DNA of 64,000 bases from Membranipora membranacea (GCA_914767715.1 OU612065.1:9796001-9860000), one strand, 5' to 3'. Counted from the stretch's first letter, positions 50,501 through 60,453 are shown. The notes: generated by a model from the sequence alone, not told the origin. Numbers and translations are program-made.

Positions 50501-53472
50501 TCAACATTGTTTGGCAAGTCGGTGAGATGGACCCAGTGAACACAATTGGAATTAATGGCTGCTCCTTCAATCTGAAACATAAACATTTTAATAATTATGT
50601 ATGCAACCAGGATCTTGTTCAGCTCAGCTAACACAAATATATTTTCATCAATGCGATGTAATATGAGGGAAGCCGTTATTATTGAACATTGACTGATGCA
50701 CAGAAGAAAGCAATTTAGCTAAAACAGATTCCTGTGCCCAAGCTTTAGAGACACGAACCTGTTCTTTTTCAGGAGCATTAGCTACTATATCTTCAAACTT
50801 GTATGTTTCATGAGCTGTGATAGCCAGAGCTTGTTTCACAGCTGAGCTGCTCTGATTGTGCACCAGGATAATCTTGTATTTGTGAGTGTGTCTCATGTGG
50901 CTCAAATCTGTGGCAAAATCCACATCCCCTACAAAACAAAATTTATATCAACGAAATAAGTCAGGTTAGAAGAAACGTCTTAAAGGTTTATCTATTTCAG
51001 AAAATGTAGTCAGGGAGAACATCAAATTTTACATCTGGGATTTTTGTCAGGCATGGTATCACTTGTGGAGGAATGCCCTATGGCCATGTTTTATGATATG
51101 TCTAAATGTAAATAATATTTAATCTCGGCTTAAATGTGACAGCGAACCTACAGGTATATTTTACAATGGCCCTAAAACATAGAAACACACATTTTTGATT
51201 AATCATCTCATCACAGCTGCTGCAGTAAACTCCTTGCTGCAACAATTTGTTAGACTTACCTGATAATAAGACCAGAGTGACAGGTGCTTTATGTGAATCA
51301 CAAAACTTTCTCATACACTGTCTTAGTTTCTCATCAGCGGCATTTTTGTGTTCATTGCTTATGTGCACCACAGTAATCTAAATGGAAAAAGTTTTATATC
51401 AAGGCTCAGACCATCAAAACATCATAAGGAAAGAGACCTTATTTCATATTTAAGATTTTCATACTATGGTATGACCATGTAGGTGTAGGTAAATTTTGAA
51501 TTTTGGAATGAACGGCGCCTGGAACGAACGTCGACAGAATTGAACGTAGCTGGAATGAACGTTGACTGGAAGGAATCTCGAAATTCCCAGAACCAACGTC
51601 GAACTTCCTGGACTGAACGTCGACTGCATTTAGTTAGTATATAGAATCAATAGGAATGCAACTCCCCAAAAAAATTGTGTTATATATAAAAAACAGCATT
51701 CTTCTAAAAACCATAACAATGCTTGTCCCCATCAAGGTTTTTAATTTGTAATTATAATTACCTTCAGCAGAATTTTCTTTTCACAGACATGACGGATTTG
51801 AAACTATACCGCAACGGTGATACGAGTTAGACGGGGGGGGGGGGTCTTTCAATCAGAAAGAGAATGCTTTAATATAACAGGTTATCACTATCACATCGCT
51901 AAAAATTATCACTCAATTTATCTTTCAATTAGACAAATTTGTTCCCAAACCGCTCAATCAGAATGTATATAGTTCCATCATGGACTGAGCGATTTGACAG
52001 CGAGAGCCTAGCAGGTATCGCTCACTGAGTGAGTGATCCGATTGCGATTTTGGCTGTTTCTAATCGAAAGATCCCTCAGTTTGATAACTGTCAACTGGTG
52101 AACAGCGCGCAGGAAAAAATTGTACAGTGTTACAATTACTAGTACAAAAAATAATTGTTCATAAATAAAAGTAGACTACGATTCATTAGTCATACCGATT
52201 TCACTGGAGGTAAAACACTTGATTTCGTTGATGCTTGGCCATTGTATTGTATTGCTTATAAAATTGTACAAAAGGTAATGTGGCACACCATAAGTCCGTT
52301 TTCCAGTCCGAGGTCAGGATACCGGGCATACCAGAGTAAGGCGTGGGGTGGCTAGAGAAGAGAAGACGGTCCTTGGGGTCTAGGTTAGTCCATGCTTTAC
52401 TGGTCCACACAAAGAAGGTGGAAATGTGAGCCTTGGTCTTGTGATGCTCAACTTTGTATTGGAGGCTATGTCGGCGAGTACTCTTTCGCCGGTCTGATGG
52501 TGTTGTGTACTCTGACATTGGCGTCTATGTATCATGGTACCTGTTTTTCTTGCAGTATTTCATTACCATTTCTGTTTTTGCACTACACACTGAATATCAC
52601 AATTCTGTGGCACTACATTACTGCTTGATTCCATCTAGCCATCAGAAATTTGGTAACCATCATCATAAACAGATGTAAGTACCTTTGTGAATGATCATCA
52701 TTAATTTACACAATTATTTTGGGGAGTTGCATTCCCATTGATTCTATATACTATCTAATGCAGTCGACGTTCAGTCCAGGAAGTACGACGTTGGTTCCGG
52801 GAATTTCGAGATTCATTCCAGTTGACGTTCATTCCAGCTACGTTCAATCCCGTCGACGTTCGTTCCAGGCGACGTTCTTTCCAATCCCCGCAATTTTTTG
52901 TTATCCTTATTTATTTCACTATGCTAAGACATGTATATGGCGAAAGGGTTGAAATGCAAAATTATGGATTCAACACCAATCTTAGAGCGGAGTCTAAATT
53001 AAGTAAGGTGGGGGTTTCGGATAATGACGAAGAGCTAGCGAAGATGCAACATTTCCAATTTGCTGGTCGATCCTAGTATTCATTTATAAGATTTCAACGA
53101 GACATAAATTCTTCATATCGGTTGTGTTCAAACTTTGTGACATGTCAGATATAGGTTATGAAGGTAAAGTGACATTGTCTCTTGTGTTCAACCTATCGAA
53201 AAATGATTCAAGCAAGCCTGTGTTAACTCACAAGGCTCCTTCAAAGTACATATGTGACAACAGACCTGTGCATCATTGAGTTCTGCTACAAGATGTTTGG
53301 GCTCTTTAGAAACATCGCAGACACAGAGGAATTCTGCTTCTTTCCGATTATCACACAGGAATTTGTCTCTGATACAATGTACCACCGCCATTGCTGACTT
53401 CCCTCGAGGAACACAGCAATTCTCTATATCCCAGAACACAGCGAGCAGCCCAGGTTCTTCCCGGACTGCCAT
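38572..53472 (-). CDS. MARF1: MARF1-like endoribonuclease: NYN, RRM and eight LOTUS domains, 22 exons
   Basis: MARF1 (limkain-b1) is a cytoplasmic NYN-family RNase that degrades mRNAs; in mouse it controls oocyte meiosis and silences retrotransposons. Exons in coding order: 53472-53266, 51377-51260, 50928-50759, 50571-50384, 49615-49422, 49168-48817, 48502-48076, 47580-47402, 47211-47131, 46447-46285, 45795-45626, 45193-44997, 44661-44444, 44223-44080, 43275-43140, 42726-42524, 42146-41919, 41431-41228, 41088-40894, 40102-39910, 39253-39059, 38786-38572. In phase, 1458 residues. Exons 1-3 encode the NYN nuclease ([33 protein letters not shown]). Exons 4-5 encode an RRM and exons 7-8 a second RRM-like region. 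Exons 9-20 hold eight LOTUS units, two with [17 protein letters not shown]. Human MARF1 also has eight, but about 340 extra N-terminal residues absent here. An acceptor precedes the ATG, so a 5' leader exon is expected. The exon 20/21 junction is the least certain. Confidence 0.95.
44686..44709. repeat. (TA)n microsatellite
   Basis: An AT dinucleotide run of about 24 bases in MARF1 intron 12, just upstream of the LOTUS-3 exon. Confidence 0.9.
45535..45597. repeat. Near-perfect hairpin with 26-bp arms
   Basis: TCACCTAACACAACAAGATT... plus AATGTC pairs with GACATTAATTTTGCTGTGTT... plus AGGTGA, with two mismatches and a 10-base loop. It is 29 bases downstream of the MARF1 exon 11 donor (45626), inside intron 11. 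Confidence 0.8.
46731..46802 (-). mobile_element. tRNA-derived SINE-like segment in MARF1 intron 9
   Basis: Read on the minus strand, an A-box-like TGGCTGAGCGGTTAGC is followed about 40 bases later by a B-box-like GGGATTCCC, the spacing of an internal RNA polymerase III promoter. The A box resembles Ser/Leu-type tRNAs. The B box has lost GGTTCGA, so this is a decayed SINE rather than a working tRNA. The element body probably continues downstream on the minus strand. Confidence 0.5.
51505..52882. mobile_element. 1.4-kb element with ~175-bp terminal inverted repeats in MARF1 intron 1
   Basis: The left arm 51505-51679 and right arm 52709-52882 are reverse complements with few mismatches. Inner landmarks are TATATAGAATCAATAGGAATG on the left and CATTCCCATTGATTCTATA on the right. 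Each arm is itself a string of about seven degenerate 16-base units near GGAAYGAACGTCGACT. The 1 kb interior has short open frames on both strands (for example minus 52518-52201, 105 codons) but no transposase I recognise. It looks like a non-autonomous or decayed DNA transposon. No target-site duplication was identified with confidence. Confidence 0.8.
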
Positions 53473-54357
53473 TTTACCTGAAAAACACAATGAATCAATT
53501 TGTGTCAGCTAATTGAAAGATTGCTAAATGTGTGAGGCGATGAATAATGTGCTAAGCCAAGGCAAGGGGCTAGATATATAAAAAGATTTGGCTCATTGGG
53601 TGGTTTCAATAAATGGCTGTAGGATATAGGCCTATAAATTATTCCTCAGCACCATATATTGACCGTTAGCAATACATACATTTGCCCATATTATGTATTC
53701 TAGAAAAACGAACATCCATAGGAAATACATTGTTATTAACCTCCAAATGAATATTCAATGATATTTACTATAAGGTGTTTATTTCCAACAGCATCCTCAA
53801 GTTTTTAACAATACGTATCTTTCAAAGTCACGAGACAAAAATCCTTCATTTGCAACTGATTAAAGACACTCTGAGAGGAGTCCTTCCAATTGAAAAGTAA
53901 CAATGCTTCCTCATCTTAATAAGGGCACTTTAGGGTTTATTGGTACTATATTAAACTTCCTTGCCTAAGTTTAATTTGCTCTGTCACTCAGCAAAAAGAA
54001 ATTCAAGGAAAATGAAATTCAATAAAAAAGTTGTGCTGAATCAAAATAAAGTATATTGACTGCTTCTGTTAGAACGTCTTTGATAAAATCATTTTGGAAA
54101 TTAGGATTTGCAGACTCATGACTGCAATATTTGCGGCCAAAAACTTATCACATGATGTAAGAAGAGCGAAGAAATAGCCAGAAATATTCTAGATCATAAG
54201 GATGAGACATTTTCGGATATTATCTTTCTTACAAACTGCTGGCACCTGAAAGCGCAGCTAAGTTTGGTGAAACACTGTTGCGGGCCAATAACTGAGATAC
54301 AACCTTGATGCAACAATGACCATCATGTCTTTTTTCATCATTTAGGTCCTTCATATT

Positions 54358-54438
54358 ATGGGCCCCTGGGACATACATGCGTCTTTACTTTGCCGATGTC
54401 CGGTATCAACACTGGACATTGGCGAAGTAAAGGTATAC
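54358..54438. repeat. Small inverted-repeat (MITE-like) element, copy 2
   Basis: GGGCCCCTGGGACATACATG is followed by TTTACTTTGCCGATGTCC, a 12-base loop and GGACATTGGCGAAGTAAA. It is the reverse-orientation counterpart of 9485-9556. Confidence 0.7.
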
Positions 54439-54574
54439 TTTTTCATTTACATATTTAATAGCAAATTTTTTCTTTTGTAGTACACTAATGCAGGTCGACT
54501 ACACTGTTAGTAACCCTTGCTTGACCTTCCCCATGCCATCCCCTGCAGCTCTTCAATTGTGTGAGCCCAGTAGG

Positions 54575-54667
54575 CAACTCTTAATTTATCTGGTTCATCC
54601 AATGAACTCCCTCTTCATTGGTTCATTCATGATGAATGAATGAATGAACCAGATAAATTAAGAGTTG
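54575..54667. repeat. Inverted repeat with perfect 24-bp arms
   Basis: CAACTCTTAATTTATCTGGT plus TCAT is exactly reverse-complementary to ATGAACCAGATAAATTAAGAGTTG. Between the arms is a second nested ATGAA/TTCAT-rich repeat. The perfect arms imply a recent insertion or a maintained structure. Confidence 0.85.
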
Positions 54668-55873
54668 TGTGGGGAAGGTCTCCTTGGTGTGGGCCTGCCC
54701 AAAGATCATAGATGTAAATTATACAACTGTAATAATCATTCATTGGTCTGGGCTGGCAAAAATTCAAACCCATTATTTTATTTTAGCCTACTCTACTAAT
54801 TTATTTATCTCCATAAAACTCCTTGACTCCACTTCCAGACACTTGCTTGTATTATAAATGTCAGCCGATCCTGTGGTTTTTGCTTTTTCATTTAATTTTT
54901 CTCATTGACCTCTGATGGTCTCTGTCAAATTATCAATGCAAAACACTTGTTCAACCATCCCTGATGACCCTTATTCAACCCAAGATAACTGTCTGTTTGT
55001 TACAAAACAAAATATAAAAAATATTAAATTGTATTTGAAACAACTTTTTCATAATGATGGATCGCTGTTGACCCAGCCCTAAAATATTGTAAGCTAGAAC
55101 TGGTCTATCAATGTTTCCTTGACCTTTTGGGAATGCTGAAATTATTTTTCATGATTCTGATTGGCTAGTAAACAAAGTCACAGGGTCTCTATCCAATCAC
55201 AGCATCTTGCTCTTTAAACCAATGATATGGATAAGAATATTTGGCGCTAAACATTACACCCCCCAGACAAATTAAAAGTCTAATGCAACTATTCCAAGCG
55301 AAACTGCTTTAAATTCCTAACAACTAAGCTAGGAGATGCGGTAGCCATATTCCCTAGAGAGGGGAATTGAGTTTCTTCATTGCACACTATCTATATGCGA
55401 TAATATACCAATACAAAGAACAGCAGAAAGCATAATAATCATAATAATGATTTTAGATGTTAGAAATTAGTTAGAATAGATATGATGGTAGTAATGGGTG
55501 GGCCAACTCCTTGTACCATATTATTATTATTATAATGATTTTTAATGTCACAGCAATGAGGGAATTAACAGGGCCTGTAGTTGGTGCAAGGTCAAGATGG
55601 CGGATGGCGTAAAAATTTTAGTCTCCTGAAAGAAGTTCATCAACCCGAATCCTCTAGATATAGATAGTTATAGACACTCTTTCCAAACATTTGCCTCAAA
55701 CTCTGACAAAACTGACTTTATAGGTAGGGAAGCTAAATAACTGTTGAAAAACCCATACCTGCTCCTAACACACTCACAGGCAACATAACTGCAGACAAAT
55801 ATTCAACAAGTAACAATACAATGGCAATGCTGCTCTAGATAGGCCTACTGATCTGATAGTGCAGAATGGCTCC

Positions 55874-56812
55874 ATGTGTCTGATTCACCTAAAAAAAGAA
55901 AAAACTGCTGAGAAAGTGCCTCAATCACACCAACAGGGTATTACTTGTAACAACAAAGACTGTTATATTACTGTGGAAATGGTAGAAGCCATAAGGCAAA
56001 AGAAACAAAAGACTGACTTTAAGTGGATTGAATATGACATGTGTTTACGCTGGTTCCATAGCACATGTCAAGACCTCAAGGTAGCAGAGACAAATTCCAT
56101 TGTCAAGTTGACCCATAAGGGAGTCAAATGGTACTGTACAGATTGCCACCAGTCGATCGAGGGTAACTCTGCTGAGGTTGTAGTGCCACGGATGTTGAGG
56201 CTTGGCAGTCTGCAGCAGATGGTTGAGAAGCTTAGTACTAGGGTGGATGAATATCAAAACCATACCAAGGAGAAAGTTGAATGCTTGCAAAAATCCTGGG
56301 CTGAGGTAGCAAACAATAGACAAATGGCCAAAGACATGAAACTTGCTATGCAGGCATCCACCTCAACCAATGCTTTGCTCACCACTGAACTGCCGAGAAA
56401 AGATACAGAAGAGAGGAAAACCAATGCCATCCTTTATGGTCTAGAAGAAAATAATACTGCCATGGAAGACATCACTGAGCTTATTCAAAAAACCCTCTTC
56501 GAAAATTATGACAAACCACGGAAGGCGTTTCGCCTAAACCAGAAGGATGAAGAAAAAATACGCCCTATCAAATTGGTCTTCAAAGATGAACAAGCTAAAT
56601 GGGGCTTTCTAAAGATGGTCAACCACAACCTACGATCAGGCAACATGTTCTGTAAACTGGACGTCAACAAAGAGACAAGAAACAAGGAGTATCAACTGCG
56701 TGAACAAATGCGTGGTCAGGGAGAATATCGAATCAGAGACCTGACCATAGAAAATAAGGACTATTCGGGAAATTGGGTAAGAATGAATCCTGTCAACAAC
56801 GGCAATCATTAA
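55874..56812 (+). CDS. LINE ORF1 protein with PHD-like zinc finger and RRM-like domain
   Basis: This is the nucleic-acid-binding ORF1 protein of the LINE. The frame is open from 55814 to the stop at 56812; the first in-frame ATG is 55874, but the native start may be lost. Near the N-terminus a PHD-type zinc knuckle is visible: CNNKDC, then CLRWFHSTC, then WYCTDC, the spacing of Cys/His ligands in LINE-encoded PHD fingers. A coiled-coil-prone middle follows. The last third has the ORF1 RRM-like pattern (RKTNAILYGLEE, RPIKLVFKDEQAKWGFL). It is intact over about 310 codons although the downstream ORF2 is broken. Some CR1/L2 elements have this ORF1 type. Confidence 0.8.
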   Translation: MCLIHLKKEKTAEKVPQSHQQGITCNNKDCYITVEMVEAIRQKKQKTDFKWIEYDMCLRWFHSTCQDLKVAETNSIVKLTHKGVKWYCTDCHQSIEGNSAEVVVPRMLRLGSLQQMVEKLSTRVDEYQNHTKEKVECLQKSWAEVANNRQMAKDMKLAMQASTSTNALLTTELPRKDTEERKTNAILYGLEENNTAMEDITELIQKTLFENYDKPRKAFRLNQKDEEKIRPIKLVFKDEQAKWGFLKMVNHNLRSGNMFCKLDVNKETRNKEYQLREQMRGQGEYRIRDLTIENKDYSGNWVRMNPVNNGNH

Positions 56813-56869
56813 GTCTTTTCCTAGCCAATACTCGATCTGCAAAGGGAAAAAAACACTGAATAGACAGCT

Positions 56870-58176
56870 CTGACTAAATACTTTGACATTATCTGTCTTA
56901 CTGAGACACACCTCGATGCAAATATAGCTAGTAATTGTATCATAGAAACACCAGGTCTCGACTTTCACAGGCATGATAGAAACATTCATGGTGGTGGTGT
57001 CTTGATTGCAACAAGAAGTTCTCTGCAGGCTAGTAAAATAAGCTTGGAATGTTTAAGTGAAGAAATGATAATCATCAAAATTCCACCAATTACAATACTC
57101 TGATGCTACTACAGAGCCCACATTTCACTTCAAAACATAGGCGAAATCTACAAGCACCTACGACAGAAGCAAAAGCACCAGCACCCACTAGCAAATATCA
57201 AACTCAAAAATGGCACAATATTATCAGACAGTCTCAATTGTGCTGAAACTCTGAATGAATACTTCCAGAGTCAGTTCTGTACAAGTGAAAGTAGTATAAC
57301 AGGCCTTCCATTTCTTCCGACTGATAGCTGTTCCATCGAAATTCAGCCTGAAGGGATCAAAAAACTGATACACGATATACTGAAAAACAGTAAGTCCCCT
57401 GGGCCTGATCAAATCAGAAAGTGTGAGCTACTTGTGGAGCCTGTCATGGTGGCCAAATGTCTAGCATACATATTTCAGGCTTCAATAGACACGGGTGTGC
57501 TGCCGACACAGTGGAAAACTGCTTACGTTACACCAATTCACAAAAAGAGTGCACGAGAAGAGCCATCAAACTACCGTCCAATATCGCTGACATGTATACC
57601 ATGCAAAATGCTTGAACATATTGTTCTACATTATCTCAACAAAACACTAGAGAGTATACTATATAACCGACAACATGTGTTTAGGAAAGGGCTCGGATGC
57701 GAAACCCAATTGTGCACCACGATTTAGCCAAAGCTATAGAAAAAGGTTACACTGTGCACGGGGTTATCCTAGACTTTCGGAAAGCATTTGACAAGGCCCT
57801 CCATACTTTACTCATGCAAAAGATTCGGCGTATTGACGGCATAAACCCAAACATTGTGAACTGGATCCAGAGTTTTCTTGCTCAGAGAAGCCAGAGGGTT
57901 GCAGTACGAGGAACACTATCATCAGACCTATCAGTAACTTCAGGAGGGCCACAGGGCTCAGTGCTGGGGTCCACATTATTTCTGGTATACATTAATGATT
58001 TACCAGAAGTTGTTACGTGTGGAGTGAGTTTGTATGCTGACGATACCCTTCTTTACTCAGAGGTGAACAATGATGGAGATAGGTTCCGCTTCCAGACAAA
58101 TATTAACGCCTTGCACAAATGGTCTAGAGAGTGGAAAATGCCGTTCAACACTGATAAGTGTGAATTTATCTGTTAG
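56870..58176 (+). pseudogene. LINE ORF2 remnant: endonuclease fragment and reverse transcriptase
   Basis: The 5' part (56870-57103) matches AP-endonuclease: FDIICLTETHLDANI and RHDRNIHGGGVLIA. A TGA at 57101-57103 then interrupts the frame, and most of the endonuclease C-terminus and linker is missing. The reverse transcriptase begins about 57104 in the same frame: KNSKSPGPDQI, WKTAYVTPIHKK, NYRPISLTCIPCKMLEHIV. A frameshift near 57697-57727 moves it to another frame, which continues with VILDFRKAFDKA, SGGPQGSVLGSTLF and the catalytic SLYADDTLLY (YADD at 58033-58044). It ends at a TAG (58174-58176) where foreign sequence begins. It is non-functional as written; the catalytic motif itself survives. 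Confidence 0.85.
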
Positions 58177-58204
58177 CTAACAGAGGGGAGGCAACCTCAA
58201 TATA

Positions 58205-58290
58205 TGCCTCAAGTCAGACATATTACAACAGCTTCCTTCCGCGTTGTGTGAGGGATCTAAGGCTGGGGTCAAATAACACTCAACAATAAG
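58205..58290 (+). pseudogene. Possible C-terminal remnant of a second LINE reverse transcriptase
   Basis: The frame reads TYYNSFLPRCVRDLRLGS and ends in TAA. The pattern YxNSFLPRxVRDxxxL resembles the last residues of CR1/L2/Jockey ORF2 proteins. It lies in the segment that interrupts the main LINE, so it may come from a different copy joined here. Confidence 0.4.
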
Positions 58291-58836
58291 CGGCTGTCGC
58301 TGCCACACTGAAATTACACTGACTAAACACTGAGGCACAAAGAGGCACTCCCTGTTTTGCACCGTTAGGTGATTTTGAGTGTTCTATATTCCACGAGGTG
58401 AGTTACGAGGTAAGGTAGTGCCCCAGTGGTCGAGGCCTCAATCACTCACTAGACCTTCACCAACTACAAAAGGCCTGAGATTGATGGGGTAGTTCTAATT
58501 CCAAAGTTACTGTTAGGAAAGAAAACTGATTGCTTCCTTACTAACTTTGGAATTTGGGTGAGTTACCACCACACACATGTATAATCAAACCTGACAAAGT
58601 TTAACTGGACAGTCCAACATTACCGGAGACCCAAACTGAAGTGAATGCGGTAGTCCTGTCATTGTGTGGTAGAAAGTGTCTGGATGTTTCGAATCAGTCA
58701 ATCGGATTGCTCTTTTGAGACTCTTGTCAGAGTTACTCCGTCTCTCTACTCTAACTTCTTGTTCATACCCTCAATAGAACAGTTATGGCTGAGTGAGAAA
58801 AATAACTATTTTTTCTAACTAAACTGCAGTGGAAGA

Positions 58837-59119
58837 GGGTGTCTAACTCAGCTCGCCTATCAGCTAAAGATGCAATTTTATTTAAGTTAAGGCTTCGGTT
58901 ATGCTATCAGTTTTATTCAACCAGTAAATCCATCAGAGGGTATTGTTTTGGACCTTCCCAATGGTATTTGTGAGACCTACTGTATGTGGCGACCACACTT
59001 GCCATGCATATTCTATTTTAGGATATGCATGCCAAGTAGCCTAAGATAGCATAACCGAATGCCGTAACTTAAAAAAAAAATTGTATCTTTAGCTGATAGG
59101 CGAGCTGAGTTAGACACCC
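58837..59119. repeat. Inverted duplication of LINE ORF2 3' coding sequence
   Basis: The left arm 58837-58908 is the reverse complement of 59045-59119, separated by 136 bases. The right arm is the native-orientation copy, because it runs in frame into the ORF2 C-terminus (LADRRAELDTLFLRKVEARL). The left arm is therefore an inverted duplicate. Confidence 0.8.
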
Positions 59120-59300
59120 TATTCCTACGCAAGGTAGAGGCAAGACTATTTGAAATAAAATTGAATAAATACGTAAGGTTCACATCCAAAGCGCACAACA
59201 CTAGAGGCAACACCATAAGCTGGGTCCATCGTACCAATGCATGGAAATTATCGTACTTTAATCGAATAAAGGACCAAGTGAAGGTTTACTTCCCCCCTTA
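59076..59300 (+). pseudogene. LINE ORF2 C-terminal fragment
   Basis: The frame reads ADRRAELDTLFLRKVEARLF, then KLNKYVRFTSKAHNTRG, and closes with KDQVKVYFPP and a stop. It is the family-typical end of a CR1/L2-like ORF2, detached from the reverse transcriptase core by the inserted 0.9 kb. Confidence 0.65.
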
Positions 59301-59766
59301 ACCCCCTTTAACCCTGTTAACAACATCAATGACTAAATCTTAGTACTATGTATGTGATATTGTGTTCAGTTTGTTTATTTTCTCTTTTTTTTGAGTGCTT
59401 ACTATTATCCATCAGGTTAGGTCATTCATTTTGCCTTAGTTGATGCTGCAGTACATGTCTGGCCTGCTGCTGATGTGTGAGATTATATTATTTTAACTTT
59501 TTTTCTTATCCTTGCAGTAAATTGTGTAACCATGCTTACATGTGAGCTTATATAGCGTGATAAACCTATATGTTCAATAGGTAATGGTGACTCACATTCT
59601 GACAACATCTTTCCCCTCAAGTTAACCCCAATGGTCATAAAACTGGTTTAATATCCTATATACCCCGAACTGGCTCCTAGGATTAATTGGGAAGTAAGTA
59701 AAGTAAGTGAGTTTGTCTGGTATGCAGTGTACTTCTGGGCATCAGGGGCTTATTAACTTAGTTCAG

Positions 59767-59927
59767 AATCAAGAGTCACCCTGCAAAATCAGACGCATTA
59801 CTTAGGAAACTAATAGATTCCCAAGGCATTAAGGCCGTGATGTCAGAATATGTGGGAGAAATTAGAGCTCGATCTGCTTACGTTTGGATATTGAGTAATG
59901 GAAGTAATGTCACCTTAATAATTGGGG
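59767..59927 (+). other. Unassigned exon-like segment
   Basis: A 161-base stretch between a TTAGTTCAG acceptor-like site and a GGTAAGTC donor-like site, open in one frame (IKSHPAKSDALLRKLIDSQG ... YVWILSNGSNVTLIIGG). I recognise no family. It lies just after the LINE tail and 0.5 kb before SMC6. It could be an exon of an unknown gene or a chance open frame. Confidence 0.25.
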
Positions 59928-60130
59928 GTAAGTCAAATACTCCGACAAATAAAGCTAGTAGATCGTCTTTGATATGAGGGTGGCAGCAGCATACATGTAT
60001 ATAAAATGCTCTAATTTGAATCCAAACCTTTTATCAGGATACTACTTGATGCTGATCTGTTGAGGCCCTTCTGAGCAGTAGATTACTCTTGTTTTTCTTC
60101 TCCTGCGAAACATGATAACTACATAGACAC

Positions 60131-60206
60131 GTGGAGTTGGCTCAATTGGTTAGAGCGCCGGACTTCAGCTCGCAAGTGTTGAGGGTCGTGGGTTCGAATC
60201 CCACTG
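60131..60206 (+). mobile_element. tRNA-like segment, probably a SINE head
   Basis: It has a well-formed A box, TGGCTCAATTGGTTAGAGC, with a GCTC/GAGC D stem, and a perfect 5-bp T arm GTGGG-TTCGAAT-CCCAC at 60188-60204 with the canonical B box. The region between does not form a proper 5-bp anticodon stem, and the ends do not make a full 7-bp acceptor stem. A tRNA-derived SINE promoter is therefore more likely than a working tRNA. The SINE body would continue toward about 60300. Confidence 0.6.
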
Positions 60207-60453
60207 CAGTATACTGGGATGAGGCATGAGGCTGATATTAGCTTCAGTATCACGCTTGTTGGTGGTTAATTGATTTGAATCGCCTACAACTCAGCTTTGT
60301 ATAAACAGTGCCTTGTCTGATTTGGAACGGAGATCTATGTGTTGTTCTGCACATTTTAATGAAAACTTATGCAATGACAAGCTCCCTTGTCCAAATGGTA
60401 CTATTTAGTAAACCAGTTTTTTTATTTGTTGTATAGCGCTTGACTTCTCAGAT

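Larger units (their letters stand above)
53473..55559. other. Spacer upstream of MARF1
   Basis: It contains the MARF1 promoter and leader (minus strand) and two inverted-repeat elements listed separately. CCAAT-type motifs cluster near 55165-55225 (ATTGGCT, CCAATCA, CCAATGA). That could be promoter-like, but it is only a composition-level hint. No coding exon is seen. Confidence 0.4.
55560..59713 (+). mobile_element. Decayed, rearranged non-LTR retrotransposon (CR1/L2-type LINE)
   Basis: Parts in order: a leader with CAAGATGGCGGATGGCG near 55590; ORF1 (55874-56812); an AP-endonuclease fragment (56870-57103); a reverse transcriptase with YADD (57104-58176, one frameshift); about 0.9 kb of foreign or duplicated sequence; the real C-terminal end of ORF2 (about 59076-59300); a 3' tail; and a GTAAGTAAAGTAAGT microsatellite at 59691-59708, typical of CR1/L2 3' ends. 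The apparent endonuclease-reverse transcriptase linker is shortened. With a stop, a frameshift and the rearrangement, the copy cannot be autonomous. The left border is approximate. Confidence 0.85.

Noticed and set aside
52201-52518. 105-codon open frame inside the TIR element as a transposase
   Set aside because: No transposase catalytic pattern or DNA-binding motif is visible, and the opposite strand is equally open, so no function is assigned.
60131-60206. Functional tRNA gene
   Set aside because: The T arm and D stem are good, but no proper anticodon stem and no complete acceptor stem can be paired.
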